Source: Chitinophagaceae bacterium (lineage in GTDB: Bacteria > Bacteroidota > Bacteroidia > Chitinophagales > Chitinophagaceae). Taken from it: DNA of 64,000 nucleotides. How positions within the stretch are numbered: the first letter of the stretch is position 1; each line of letters starts with the position of its first letter. The position numbers were made by a program, and so were the translations under genes. The notes below the pieces were generated by a model that ran no database searches, was not told the DNA's origin, and worked only from the letters and a program-made list of their open reading frames with translations. Positions 25,218-35,049 of the stretch are shown here, piece by piece. The stretch is from NCBI GenBank assembly GCA_947459295.1, contig CANHCY010000003.1, forward strand, positions 1 through 64,000. Direction: 5' to 3'.

Positions 25218-27428
25218 ATGAAAAACACTACATCATTTTATTTGATTGTTGCGCTTGTGTTATTGACCCAAATTAATGGGTATGCGCAAAAGCATCCTAT
25301 TGCATTTTCAACGGCAGCTGATATTGCACTCGTCAAAAAAAATATTTCTGTCAATCCTTTAGTCAAACAATCTTTTGATGAAATCAAAACCTCAGTGGAT
25401 GCTGTTTTAGGAAAAGATATTGATGTGCCTATTCCAAAAGATGCAGGTGGTGGATATACGCACGATAAGCACAAGGACAATTACAACCTTATGTTTAACA
25501 GTGGAATGTTATTTCAATTAACGGGGGATGTTAAATATGCAAAGCTTGTAAAAGATTTGTTTTTTAAATATGCAGTTCTAAATCCTACATTAAAAAATCA
25601 TCCGCAGGCAACAAGTAGTTCTCCTGGCCGAATTTTTTGGCAAGCACTCAATGATGCCAACTGGCTCGTTTACGCAGGACTTGCATTTGATTTAATTCAT
25701 GACTATTTAACCCCTGCCGAAAGAGCGCAAATTATTACAGGTGCATTTAAGCCTGAAGTAGATTATTTTACAAAAGAGATTACACCATGGTTTGATTTAA
25801 TTCATAACCACGCTGTTTGGGCTTGTGCCGGTGTTGGAATTGTTGGTATCGCTACAGACAATGAAGACTATGTGCAAATGGCATTGTACGGTTCAAAAAA
25901 AGATGGGAAAGCGGGATTAACAGCGCATTTAGATGGTTTGTTCTCTCCAAATGGTTATTACAACGAAGGTCCTTATTACACCAGGTATGCAGTACTTCCA
26001 TTCTTTTTATTTGCTAATGCAGTCAACCATGCAAAGCCTGAACTTAAGATATTTGAAAGACGTAATAAAATTTTAAAACAAGCTTTAGATGGCGCTTTGG
26101 AGCAAACAAATTTAGACGGTGGTTTTTACAGTTACAACGATGCATTAAAAGAGAAGACCTATATTTCAAATGAAATTGTGGTGGCACTTAATATTGCTTG
26201 GGAAGTTTATGGTGCCAATGCTGCTTATTTGCCAGTTGCAAAAGCACAAAATAGAGTTACGCTAAGTAAGGGTGGCCTTGGTGTGAGTCAAGCACTTTTA
26301 CAAAATAAAAGTATCGCCCCATTTTATCCATACAAATCAGTTGTATTTACGGATGGAGCAAATGGAAATATGGGAGGTGTTTCAGTACTACGTAATGGGA
26401 AAGATAAAAATCTAACTTCTCTAATTTTCAAATATAGTTCGCATGGTTTATCGCATGGTCATTATGATAAACTAAATATTAACTTGTACGATAACGGAAA
26501 CGAGATTTTACAAGATTATGGCGCAGCGCGTTTTATTAATATTGAACAAAAATATGGCGGAAGGTATTTGCCTGAAACAAAATCCTATGCGCAACAAACG
26601 ATTGCACACAATACCATCACCGTAGATGAAAAAAGCCATTTTAACGGCGTAGAGGCAGTAAGTGAAAAGCACAATCCTGTTCCTTTATACAATAAAGTAG
26701 GAGACTTTGCAGTACAAGCAAGTTCGGCGCTTGATACCAATGCTTATCAAAATGTTCAATTGCATAGGAGTATTTATGTAGTTGCCATTCCGGGCGCTGA
26801 CAAGCCACTTGTTGTAGATTTATTTAGAACAATAGCTGATACTGAACATCAGTATGATTTGCCTTTCAATTATATAGGCAATGTTATTTCTACAAATTTC
26901 AAATATACGACCCATGGCAGTGCCATGCAAACATTAGGCAGTAAAAACGGCTATCAGCATATTTGGAAAGAGGCTTCTGCAAAAGTGAAAGCGCCGTTTA
27001 CGACGTTCACTTTTTTAAATAATCAATCATTTTACACAATTTCAAGTCATGTGCAAGATTCGGCTCAAGTTTTTTTTACAAGGTCAGGAGCAAACGATCC
27101 CAACTTCAATCTGCGAAGAGAGCCTTCTTATATTACAAGAACGAGGGCAAAAAATATGCTTGCATTAAACGTTGTTGAACTACACGGAAACTTTAATCCT
27201 ATTTCAGAAATCACTACAAATTCATATTCGAGGGTTTCCTCTATTGTACCAGTGGTAAATAATGATTTATATAGTGGCGCCGAAATAATTATTGGAGGTA
27301 AGCGCTTAATAGTCCTTCAGTCTAATACAAAGTTTGATGTTAAAACGGCGCATCAAATTACAATCAATGGAATTTCATATAGTTGGGAAGGCCCGTATGT
27401 GGTATACTTAGAAAATAAAAAATTATAA
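25218..27428 (+). CDS. PL17 oligoalginate lyase (heparinase II/III-like)
   Basis: An exolytic lyase that trims mannuronate-rich oligosaccharides to unsaturated monouronate. I start at the ATG at 25218 (signal peptide MKNTTSFYLIVALVLL to YAQ), not the TTG at 25200; 736 residues. The alpha/alpha barrel shows the family's catalytic Asn197-His198 (DLIHNHAVWACAG) and Tyr254 (NEGPYYTRYA), in the same relative positions as in characterised PL17 enzymes. The beta-sandwich half carries SHGLSHGHYDKLNINLY and LQDYGAARF. It is the first gene of the rightward operon, just before kdgF. Confidence 0.92.
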   Translation: MKNTTSFYLIVALVLLTQINGYAQKHPIAFSTAADIALVKKNISVNPLVKQSFDEIKTSVDAVLGKDIDVPIPKDAGGGYTHDKHKDNYNLMFNSGMLFQLTGDVKYAKLVKDLFFKYAVLNPTLKNHPQATSSSPGRIFWQALNDANWLVYAGLAFDLIHDYLTPAERAQIITGAFKPEVDYFTKEITPWFDLIHNHAVWACAGVGIVGIATDNEDYVQMALYGSKKDGKAGLTAHLDGLFSPNGYYNEGPYYTRYAVLPFFLFANAVNHAKPELKIFERRNKILKQALDGALEQTNLDGGFYSYNDALKEKTYISNEIVVALNIAWEVYGANAAYLPVAKAQNRVTLSKGGLGVSQALLQNKSIAPFYPYKSVVFTDGANGNMGGVSVLRNGKDKNLTSLIFKYSSHGLSHGHYDKLNINLYDNGNEILQDYGAARFINIEQKYGGRYLPETKSYAQQTIAHNTITVDEKSHFNGVEAVSEKHNPVPLYNKVGDFAVQASSALDTNAYQNVQLHRSIYVVAIPGADKPLVVDLFRTIADTEHQYDLPFNYIGNVISTNFKYTTHGSAMQTLGSKNGYQHIWKEASAKVKAPFTTFTFLNNQSFYTISSHVQDSAQVFFTRSGANDPNFNLRREPSYITRTRAKNMLALNVVELHGNFNPISEITTNSYSRVSSIVPVVNNDLYSGAEIIIGGKRLIVLQSNTKFDVKTAHQITINGISYSWEGPYVVYLENKKL

Positions 27429-27440
27429 AACAAAATAGAT

Positions 27441-27797
27441 ATGTCAGTAGAATTAAATGGAGCGAAGCGAACGGGTTTTATTATGAACGAATCGGTTTCG
27501 GAAGAGCAAATGGCACCTGGGTTGTCAAGAAAAATTATGGCTTACGATAATTCGGTAATGCTGGTGCGTGTTGAATTTGAAAAAGGCGGCGTAGGCGCGC
27601 TTCATCAACATCATCATGTTCAACTTACCAATGTAGAAAGTGGTGTATTTGAAATAGAAATTGATGGCAACAAGCAAATTTTAAAAGCAGGTGATGTGTT
27701 TCATGTTCCATCTAATGTGATACATGGTGCAGTTTGTTTAGAAAAAGGGGTGCTTGTAGACGTGTTTTCACCCATGAGAGAAGATTTTTTTAATTAA
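27441..27797 (+). CDS. kdgF: KdgF, unsaturated uronate ring-opening cupin
   Basis: Linearises 4,5-unsaturated monouronates from alginate or pectin to 4-deoxy-5-ketouronate, feeding KduI/KduD. It is a 118-residue single-domain cupin with metal-binding residues in GALHQHHHVQ (His55-His59, Gln61) and His95 in VPSNVIHGAV. It has no signal peptide, so it acts in the cytosol or after uptake. It is 12 bases downstream of the PL17 gene that makes its substrate. Confidence 0.9.
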   Translation: MSVELNGAKRTGFIMNESVSEEQMAPGLSRKIMAYDNSVMLVRVEFEKGGVGALHQHHHVQLTNVESGVFEIEIDGNKQILKAGDVFHVPSNVIHGAVCLEKGVLVDVFSPMREDFFN

Positions 27798-27814
27798 TAG
27801 CATAATTCAAAAGT

Positions 27815-28993
27815 TTGAAAAAATATTTTTCAATATTACTACTTTGTTTAGCGTATCAAATTTCGTTTGCACAAACGAGTCTCAAGTTCAATTCACATGA
27901 TGAGATGTCTTTGAAAAAAGTGAAGGCATTAATTAGTGCAGGGGATAAAAACATGAAGAAAGGCTTCGACGAGCTTATCAAGGCGGCTGATGGTGCGCTT
28001 ACATTTAGGCCCGTAAGTGTAATTGAAAAACAAAACAATCCTCCAAGTGGCGACAAGCACGATTATATGAGTTTGGCGCCTTATTTCTGGCCCAATCCGG
28101 ATACAAAAGATGGATTGCCCTATATCAGAAAAGATGGACAAGTTAATCCTGAAGTTTCTGATTACAAAGACAAAGAGTATATGCCTAAGCTATGTGCTGT
28201 GCTCGAAACGCTTGGTTTAGCCTATTACTTTACAAACGATGAGCGCTATGCCAGTCATGCTTCAAAACTTATAAGCGTTTGGTTTATTGATGACGCTACT
28301 AAAATGAATCCCAATTTAAATTTTGGCCAAGCAGTAAAAGGTGAAAATGATGGAAGAGGGGCTGGCTTGATAGATACAAGACATCTTATTAAAGTGATTG
28401 ACGCTGTTAGTTTTATTAGTTCGTCAGCTGCTTGGACTTCTAGTCAGGACAAGCAGTTGAAAAGCTGGTTTGCTCAGTTTTTAAATTGGATGCAAACAAG
28501 TAAAAATGGGACTGCAGAGTTAAAGGCAACCAATAATCATGGAATCTGGTTTGACGCGCAAAGACTTTCATTTGCACTTTATACCAACAATACAAAAAAT
28601 GCAAATCAAGTAATTGAGAGCGCAAAAAAAAGACTCGAAAAGCAAATGAATACAGATGGTTTGTTTCCAGCAGAGCTTGCTAGAACTACATCGCTTCATT
28701 ACTCTTTATTTGTAGTAGAAGCTTTTTTGAAAGTGGCACAGTTATCAACAAACGCTGGCGTTGATTACTGGAGTTTTACCGCAAGTAATGGTAATTCTTT
28801 ACAAAAAGCATGTGATATATTACTCCCTTATTTAATTCAGCAAAAAAAGTGGACAGGAGAGCAGATTAAGCCGTTTAATTACGATGAAGCAATTCCATTT
28901 TTTGCAGCTGTTGGTAATAGAAATAACTGTCAAAACTGTATTGATAAGTTAGCACAAAGTAATTCATATAAAATTTTACAAAGTATCTATTAA
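27815..28993 (+). CDS. Alginate_lyase-superfamily polysaccharide lyase (PL38 type), copy 1
   Basis: A secreted lyase of 392 residues starting at a TTG (27815), with signal peptide ending SFAQ. The (alpha/alpha)-toroid superfamily motifs are present: HDYMSLAPYFWPNP near 82, MNPNLNFGQAV near 164, NNHGIWFDAQR (Asn240, Asn241, His242) and LHYSLF (His295, Tyr296). These match the Bacteroidota PL38 family, whose characterised members cleave alginate/glucuronan-type beta-1,4-uronans. It lies between kdgF and the SusC gene in one operon. PL5-like activity is an alternative. Confidence 0.8.
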   Translation: MKKYFSILLLCLAYQISFAQTSLKFNSHDEMSLKKVKALISAGDKNMKKGFDELIKAADGALTFRPVSVIEKQNNPPSGDKHDYMSLAPYFWPNPDTKDGLPYIRKDGQVNPEVSDYKDKEYMPKLCAVLETLGLAYYFTNDERYASHASKLISVWFIDDATKMNPNLNFGQAVKGENDGRGAGLIDTRHLIKVIDAVSFISSSAAWTSSQDKQLKSWFAQFLNWMQTSKNGTAELKATNNHGIWFDAQRLSFALYTNNTKNANQVIESAKKRLEKQMNTDGLFPAELARTTSLHYSLFVVEAFLKVAQLSTNAGVDYWSFTASNGNSLQKACDILLPYLIQQKKWTGEQIKPFNYDEAIPFFAAVGNRNNCQNCIDKLAQSNSYKILQSIY

Positions 28994-29033
28994 AATAAAA
29001 CAATACGATTGATTAAAATTTAAAATTGCCCAT

Positions 29034-32000
29034 ATGAAAAAAATCAGAAGTTTAGTTTTTCTGTTGCTTCTATTTATTACTTCTTCAGTAATTGCACAGA
29101 ATAAACAAATAACCGGTAAGGTTATTAACAAAGAAACAGGAGCACCACTTGAAGGGCTATCTGTTATGGCCGACAAAACAACACAAGGGGTTGTTACAAA
29201 GGCTGATGGTAGCTATAGTATTTCAGTAAAAACTGGAACCAATTCATTGGTATTCTCTTTTGTTGGATTTGAAACAAAAGTTATATCCATAGGGTCCAAG
29301 AAAAGCATTGACGTAGAAATGACCGTAGCAGTAGCCGAAGGATCTGAGGTTGTTGTTGTAGGTTATGGTACGCAAAAGAAATCTAGTTTAACGGGCGCTA
29401 TCGCTAAATTTAAAAATGAAAAATTAGATGAAGCACCTGTTTCGAGACTGGATCAAGCATTGCAAGGTAAAATTGCAGGTGTGCAAATTCAAAACGTTTC
29501 ATCTGAAGCTGGTGCGGCACCAAAAATTACTATCAGAGGTATTAGTTCTCTAAATGCAGGATCTAGCCCACTCATCGTAATTGATGGCATGCCGGTTCCT
29601 GATGGATTGTCTTTTTTAAATCCGGCCGACGTTGAATCTATTGAAGTTTTAAAAGATGCCGCTTCTGCTGCCATTTATGGTTCTAGAGGAGCAAGTGGTG
29701 TTATTATGGTAACTACAAAAAAGGGTAGTGTTAGTAAAACAAAATACAATTTCAAATTCGCTTCTGGACAGAAAAAAGACTACAAGCGTTATGATATCAT
29801 GACTACAAAAGAATATGTAGGAATGCTTTTTGACGAAATGAAAGCAAGATCGGTAGATCCTAACGTGGTTCAATCTACCAATACTGTAATTGATGCGGAT
29901 AGAGCGTCATACATTATCGAAACGCAATTATTAAGAGGTCAATCTACCGATTGGCAATCTGAATCTTTACGTCCAGGATCATTTAAAAATATTCAATTGA
30001 ACGCATCGGGTGGTTCTAAAGATGTTCGTTATTTTGTTTCAGGTGGTTATCAAAATGATGAGGGGATGATGAATAAGAGTAACTACGAAAAATTCAATAT
30101 CAGAACAAAAGTTGATGTAGATTTTAGTAAAAAAGTAAAATTGTCTCTTAACGTCAATCCATCTTACGCTAAAAGAATTTCTCCATCTCAAAACTTTACC
30201 AATTTCTGGAGAATGCCTCGTTGGTTACCTGTTTATCATAATGATTTAACTGCAGGTATTGTGAGAACCAATCCTCAATACTCAAGAATCTTACAAGGAG
30301 ACTTTTCTCATCCAAGACATTTTTCTGGTTTAAAGTATACTGGATTAATGCCTGATGGTTCTACTTGGACGTCGCCTACTACCTCAAATCCAAGTGGATC
30401 TGCACAACAGAATCCATTGTCTGATGTATTAAGATCTGATATCGCTAGTAATGAATACAGATTACAATCTTCTGCTGAACTAAGTATTCAATTAGCGAAA
30501 GGTTTAGTATTTAAATCGCTAGCTACAAGCATGGTAAACTTTACCAATGGCTTGAATTTTTATGAGCGTGATTATAATAGTGAAGGCTCAAACAATAGTG
30601 GATTGTTTATTAATAATAATTACACTGACCTATTATCTGAAAACACGTTGAATTATACAAAGTCTGTTAAAAAACATGATTTTGCTTTATTAGCAGGTTT
30701 TACTTCACAAACAACAAAGGTAAAAAATCAGCAAACGGCTGGTATTGATTTTCCAAGTGATGATATTAGAACACTGAATAGTGCTGCGCAAATTGATGCT
30801 TCTCGAACTTCAGGTACTAACAATCAAATTGGATTGTTGTCATACTTAGGTCGTTTAAATTATGCTTATGATGATAAGTATTTGGTTTCTGTAAGTTTTA
30901 GAACTGATGGTAGTTCTTATTTTGGTGACGGAAAAAAGTGGGGAAGTTTCCCTTCTATTTCTGGAGGCTGGGTGCTTAGTAAAGAAAAATTTATGGCTAA
31001 CATAGATTGGATAAGCAACTTAAAGCTACGCGCTAGTTATGGTGTGTCAGGAAATAATAGAATTGTTGACTTTGCATTCCTAGATTTATTGTATGGCGCC
31101 AATTATACTTACGGCGGCGGAACTGGTGTGTCAGCGCCAGGATTAGCAAGCTCTAACTCATTCTTGGCTAACCCAAATATTACATGGGAAAGTACAGGTC
31201 AAACTAACTTTGGTGTAGATCTATCTATGTTTAAGAATAGAATTGGCATAACACTAGATATTTATAAGTCTAAAACCGATAAGTTATTATTACAACAATC
31301 TGCAATGGCATTTACAGGTGTTCCGCAGTTTTGGAATAACTTAGGTAGTTTAGAAAATAAGGGCTTTGAAATTGAATTGAATACTAAAAATGTGCAGGGC
31401 AGAAACTTTAGCTGGACTACTTCAGCAAATATTTCGCACAACCAAAATAAAATTTTAGAACTAGGTACAGAGGCCTTTTTATTAAATCAGGGTGAGCGTA
31501 CCGAAGTATACCGAAACAAAGTGGGTGATCCACTCGTTGTTTACTACGGTTTCAAAACAGATGGCGTTTGGCTTTCTCAAGATCAAATCACAAAATCTGG
31601 TTTAAAATCTTCTTTATCTAGCATATTTGCGCCTGGTGGCTTAAAAGTTGTAGACGTAAATAAAGATGGCATTTTGGATAACTCGGATAGAACAGATTTG
31701 GGTAATCCGTATCCTGATTTTAACTGGGGTATTACCAATACGTTTAAGTATGGTGGGTTTGATTTCAGCTTTTTAATGCAAGGCGTTCAGGGCGGAAAAA
31801 TCATCAATGGCGACCCTAACTATAATGAGTCTAGAAGAACCATTAAGACTTACAATCAAAACAGATGGATAAGTCCTAATTATCCGGGTGATGGTAAAAC
31901 ACCATTCTCGACTAATGGATTTAACTGGATGCTTACTGATTATGTAGTTGAAGATGCTTCTTATTTCTCTTTACGTGAAGTTAATTTTGGTTATACTTTA

Positions 32001-32216
32001 CCAGATCAGATTACTAAGAAATTTAAAGTAAGTTCTATGCGTTTTTATTTTTCTGCGCAGAACTTATTCTTCCAAACTGCAAAAGGATATAGAAGTTTGA
32101 ATCCAGAAGGAAGATTTAGCAATGGACCATATTCTTCGGTATTAATTGATGGCTATCAAAGAGGATCTTTCCCGATACCTCAAACTTTAACCGCAGGTAT
32201 TGACATAAATTTTTAA
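29034..32216 (+). CDS. SusC-like TonB-dependent outer-membrane transporter 1
   Basis: Imports oligosaccharides through the outer membrane with its SusD partner. The 1060-residue protein has a signal peptide (SVIAQ), a carboxypeptidase-D-like domain (ITGKVINKETGAPLEGLSV), a TonB box region (EVVVVGYGTQKKSSL), a plug (LQGKIAGVQIQN; LIVIDGMPVPDG; IEVLKDAASAAIYGSRGA) and a C-terminal beta-barrel ending in the usual aromatic residue (DINF). It is 40 bases after the PL38 gene and 19 bases before susD. The uronan lyases around it imply acidic oligosaccharide cargo. Confidence 0.95.
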   Translation: MKKIRSLVFLLLLFITSSVIAQNKQITGKVINKETGAPLEGLSVMADKTTQGVVTKADGSYSISVKTGTNSLVFSFVGFETKVISIGSKKSIDVEMTVAVAEGSEVVVVGYGTQKKSSLTGAIAKFKNEKLDEAPVSRLDQALQGKIAGVQIQNVSSEAGAAPKITIRGISSLNAGSSPLIVIDGMPVPDGLSFLNPADVESIEVLKDAASAAIYGSRGASGVIMVTTKKGSVSKTKYNFKFASGQKKDYKRYDIMTTKEYVGMLFDEMKARSVDPNVVQSTNTVIDADRASYIIETQLLRGQSTDWQSESLRPGSFKNIQLNASGGSKDVRYFVSGGYQNDEGMMNKSNYEKFNIRTKVDVDFSKKVKLSLNVNPSYAKRISPSQNFTNFWRMPRWLPVYHNDLTAGIVRTNPQYSRILQGDFSHPRHFSGLKYTGLMPDGSTWTSPTTSNPSGSAQQNPLSDVLRSDIASNEYRLQSSAELSIQLAKGLVFKSLATSMVNFTNGLNFYERDYNSEGSNNSGLFINNNYTDLLSENTLNYTKSVKKHDFALLAGFTSQTTKVKNQQTAGIDFPSDDIRTLNSAAQIDASRTSGTNNQIGLLSYLGRLNYAYDDKYLVSVSFRTDGSSYFGDGKKWGSFPSISGGWVLSKEKFMANIDWISNLKLRASYGVSGNNRIVDFAFLDLLYGANYTYGGGTGVSAPGLASSNSFLANPNITWESTGQTNFGVDLSMFKNRIGITLDIYKSKTDKLLLQQSAMAFTGVPQFWNNLGSLENKGFEIELNTKNVQGRNFSWTTSANISHNQNKILELGTEAFLLNQGERTEVYRNKVGDPLVVYYGFKTDGVWLSQDQITKSGLKSSLSSIFAPGGLKVVDVNKDGILDNSDRTDLGNPYPDFNWGITNTFKYGGFDFSFLMQGVQGGKIINGDPNYNESRRTIKTYNQNRWISPNYPGDGKTPFSTNGFNWMLTDYVVEDASYFSLREVNFGYTLPDQITKKFKVSSMRFYFSAQNLFFQTAKGYRSLNPEGRFSNGPYSSVLIDGYQRGSFPIPQTLTAGIDINF

Positions 32217-32235
32217 TTAAGAAAAATCTTTTTAT

Positions 32236-33777
32236 ATGAAAAACACAATAAAATTATTTGTTCTTGCCACGATATTTTTAAGTTCATGCCAAAAAAATAT
32301 TGAACTATATCCGCAGTCAAATATTACCACAGAAAACTTTTACAATAATGCAAATGATATTCAAATTGCATTAAATGGTTGCTACAATGCACTTAGAGAA
32401 CCGCTTTTAAACGAGTGGAAGCTTACAGAACTAAGAAGCGATAATACCATTATGGGTAACGCTGGAAGTAAATCTGTCCCAAATAGAGATCTAAGTGATT
32501 TGGATTTATTTGTTCCAAGTACTTCTCACCAAGCGATTTATAGTTATTGGATCGCAAATTATTTTAATATTAGAAACCTGAATGTCATTTTAAATAGTTT
32601 GAATGTAAACTATAGTCCTACTACTGGCACCTTGGTTTCAGATACAACCAAAGTTAAAATTACGCCAACGGAAAAAAGAGCTGCTGTTGCAGAAGCTGCA
32701 TTTATTAGAGCCTATCATTATTTTAATTTGGTTCGATTATTTGGCGGCGTGTTTTTAATTCATGAACCTGTTGGTCCGTTTGATGCAATTGCTATCAACA
32801 GATCTACAGAAGCTGATATCTATAAGCTTATAATTGCCGATTTACAATATGCTGCAGATAATGGTGCCAATGTAAAATATGCATCTATTCCTGTAACAAG
32901 TTTGGGTAAGGTAAATAGTTGGACAGCAAAAGCTTTACTTGCTAAAGTATATTTAACACTGAATAGAAAAGCGGATGCTGCTACTTTATTAACGGATATT
33001 ATTGCAAATAGTGGATATGGCTTAGTTCCAAATTACGCTGATATTTTTGCTACTACCAATGAAATGAACAGAGAAGTATTATTTGCTGTTCGCTATAAAG
33101 CAGGTGGTATTGGACAAGGGTCTCCTTTTCCTAACTTTTTTGCTCCTGAGTTAAGTGGAACGGCAATTATTAATGGTGATGGATCTGGTTTTAATACCCC
33201 TACTGCAGATCATTTTGCTGCATACAATACACTTGATCTAAGAAGAGATATTAGTATTGGATCATTTGGTACAGCAAAAATGTTGTTTCCTAAAAAAATG
33301 ATTTCTCCAGTATCCATTAAAGGTGATGGTGAAAGTGATTGGATTGTTATCAGGTATGCAGATGTGTTGCTTATGTTAGCAGAAGCACAAGGTAATACTG
33401 CATCTAGTTTGGCACTTATCAACCAAACCAGAACAAGAGCAGGACTTCCAGCATTAACAGCTACTACTGTAACGACTGATGCAATTTTTGCAAATGAATT
33501 AGCTGCCGAAAGAAGGTTAGAATTTTCGTTCGAAAATGTTAGATGGTTTGACATGTTGCGTTACAGGACAACCCTGCCAACACTGGATCCGGTTGCAGCC
33601 ATAAAAGCTAATTTTAGCGCACTATTTGCGGCTCATTATTCTAAATATCCTGCGCCAGCACCTACACTTCCTACCATTCAGAGTTATGTAACAAGCGATA
33701 AATTATTACTTCCTATTCCACAGCGTGAAATAGACAATAATACCAAACTTGTAATTCCTCAGAATCCAGGTTACTAA
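32236..33777 (+). CDS. SusD-like surface glycan-binding lipoprotein 1
   Basis: The lid and glycan-binding partner of the preceding SusC. It has 513 residues, an SPII signal with lipobox LSSC (Cys18), TPR-like helical repeats (AEAAFIRAYHYFNLVRLFGG), the C-terminal RagB/SusD pattern (LAAERRLEFSFENVRWFDMLRY) and the terminal LLLPIPQREIDNNTKLVIPQNPGY-type ending that marks the family. An intrinsic terminator follows within 10 bases. Confidence 0.95.
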   Translation: MKNTIKLFVLATIFLSSCQKNIELYPQSNITTENFYNNANDIQIALNGCYNALREPLLNEWKLTELRSDNTIMGNAGSKSVPNRDLSDLDLFVPSTSHQAIYSYWIANYFNIRNLNVILNSLNVNYSPTTGTLVSDTTKVKITPTEKRAAVAEAAFIRAYHYFNLVRLFGGVFLIHEPVGPFDAIAINRSTEADIYKLIIADLQYAADNGANVKYASIPVTSLGKVNSWTAKALLAKVYLTLNRKADAATLLTDIIANSGYGLVPNYADIFATTNEMNREVLFAVRYKAGGIGQGSPFPNFFAPELSGTAIINGDGSGFNTPTADHFAAYNTLDLRRDISIGSFGTAKMLFPKKMISPVSIKGDGESDWIVIRYADVLLMLAEAQGNTASSLALINQTRTRAGLPALTATTVTTDAIFANELAAERRLEFSFENVRWFDMLRYRTTLPTLDPVAAIKANFSALFAAHYSKYPAPAPTLPTIQSYVTSDKLLLPIPQREIDNNTKLVIPQNPGY

Positions 33778-33786
33778 ACATTATAG

Positions 33787-33818
33787 ATACCCCCTAGCTT
33801 AATTTAGTTAGGGGGTAT
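33787..33818 (+). terminator. Intrinsic terminator after SusD 1
   Basis: ATACCCCCTA (33787-33796) pairs perfectly with TAGGGGGTAT (33809-33818), a GC-rich core followed by TATTA. It would end or attenuate the PL17-kdgF-PL38-SusC-SusD transcript ahead of the second PL38 and the sulfatases. The T-tract is short, so partial read-through is likely. Confidence 0.75.
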
Positions 33819-33856
33819 TATTAAACGAATTGAACTTAATTGAGTCGAATCATTGT

Positions 33857-35026
33857 ATGATAAAAGCAATATTGATAAGTTTATTATGTTTAGTTTTTAT
33901 AACTAAAGGAACTTGTCAGGGTAGCTTGATTCAAAAGGTTACAAAAACACTTTCTAAACAAGTATTGCTAGATGCAAATCAAGCATTACAAGAGGAGCCA
34001 GTAACGGTTACAAGTGCTAGTTGTGAGCGTTCTAAAGGCGGCAAACACGATTTTTTTTCTGAAGGAGATTATTGGTGGCCAGATTCACTTCATCCAAATG
34101 GCCCTTACATTCAGCGAGATGGATTTACAAATCCACAAAATTTTACTGCCCACCGACTCGCAATGATTCGCTTCAGTAAATTGGTGGGTACTTTAACTTC
34201 GGCATATATACTTACAAAAAACACAAAATACAGCGCAGCTGCTGTTAGGCATATAAAAGCTTGGTTTATTGACACGGCTACCCTTATGAATCCTTCACTT
34301 TTATATGGGCAAGCAATTACGCGTAAGGTTTCTGGAAGAGGTATTGGCATTATCGATATGATTCAGATGGTAGAAGTGGCCCAAAGCATTTCAGTTTTAG
34401 AAAAAAATAGCCTTATACTTAAAAAAGACATCGTTGAAATAAAAAAATGGTTTACAAATTATCTGACATGGGTTACCACACACCCATACGGAATTGATGA
34501 AAGAGAAGCAAAAAATAACCATGGAACCTGTTGGGTAATGCAGGTTGCTGTTTTTGCAAAACTTGTGGGTGATACTAGTTTATTGCAGTATTGCACAAAA
34601 CGGTATCAAGAAGTTTTATTACCAGGTCAATTAGCGGACAATGGAAGTTTTCCATTAGAATTGAAAAGAACAAAGCCTTATGGATATTCTTTATTCAATT
34701 TAGATGCTATGACAACGATAACGCATGTTTTATCGACACAACAACAAGATTTATTTAGTTTTTCTTATAAACCAGAAGTTGGAATTAAAAAGGCGATCGA
34801 TTTTATGTTCCCTTTTATAGCCAATAAACAAAATTGGCCGTATCAAAAAGACGTGATGTATTGGGAGGAGTGGCCTGTGTCGCCCATCGCATTGCTATTT
34901 GGCGCTAAGGCTTTTGATAATTCAACTTGGCTCAATACTTGGGCAAGTCTAGAACACTTTCCAAAAAATGAAGAAGTGATTCGAAATACACCCATTAGAA
35001 ATCCACTTATTTGGTTGCATAATTAA
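33857..35026 (+). CDS. Alginate_lyase-superfamily polysaccharide lyase (PL38 type), copy 2
   Basis: A secreted lyase-like protein of 389 residues; I use the ATG at 33857 (signal peptide MIKAILISLLCLVF) rather than the TTG at 33830. It aligns with copy 1 over most motifs (HDFFSEGDYWWPDS; MNPSLLYGQAI; KNNHGTCWVMQ; GYSLF) but differs in the active site: Asn220-Asn221-His222 are kept, the following WFD becomes CWV, and the His before the conserved Tyr (LHYSLF) is Gly (YGYSLF). It probably prefers another linkage or substitution pattern. It opens the second part of the locus, 24 bases before the sulfatase genes. Confidence 0.75.
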   Translation: MIKAILISLLCLVFITKGTCQGSLIQKVTKTLSKQVLLDANQALQEEPVTVTSASCERSKGGKHDFFSEGDYWWPDSLHPNGPYIQRDGFTNPQNFTAHRLAMIRFSKLVGTLTSAYILTKNTKYSAAAVRHIKAWFIDTATLMNPSLLYGQAITRKVSGRGIGIIDMIQMVEVAQSISVLEKNSLILKKDIVEIKKWFTNYLTWVTTHPYGIDEREAKNNHGTCWVMQVAVFAKLVGDTSLLQYCTKRYQEVLLPGQLADNGSFPLELKRTKPYGYSLFNLDAMTTITHVLSTQQQDLFSFSYKPEVGIKKAIDFMFPFIANKQNWPYQKDVMYWEEWPVSPIALLFGAKAFDNSTWLNTWASLEHFPKNEEVIRNTPIRNPLIWLHN

Positions 35027-35049
35027 TTGAAAAATTAAAATACATATAC

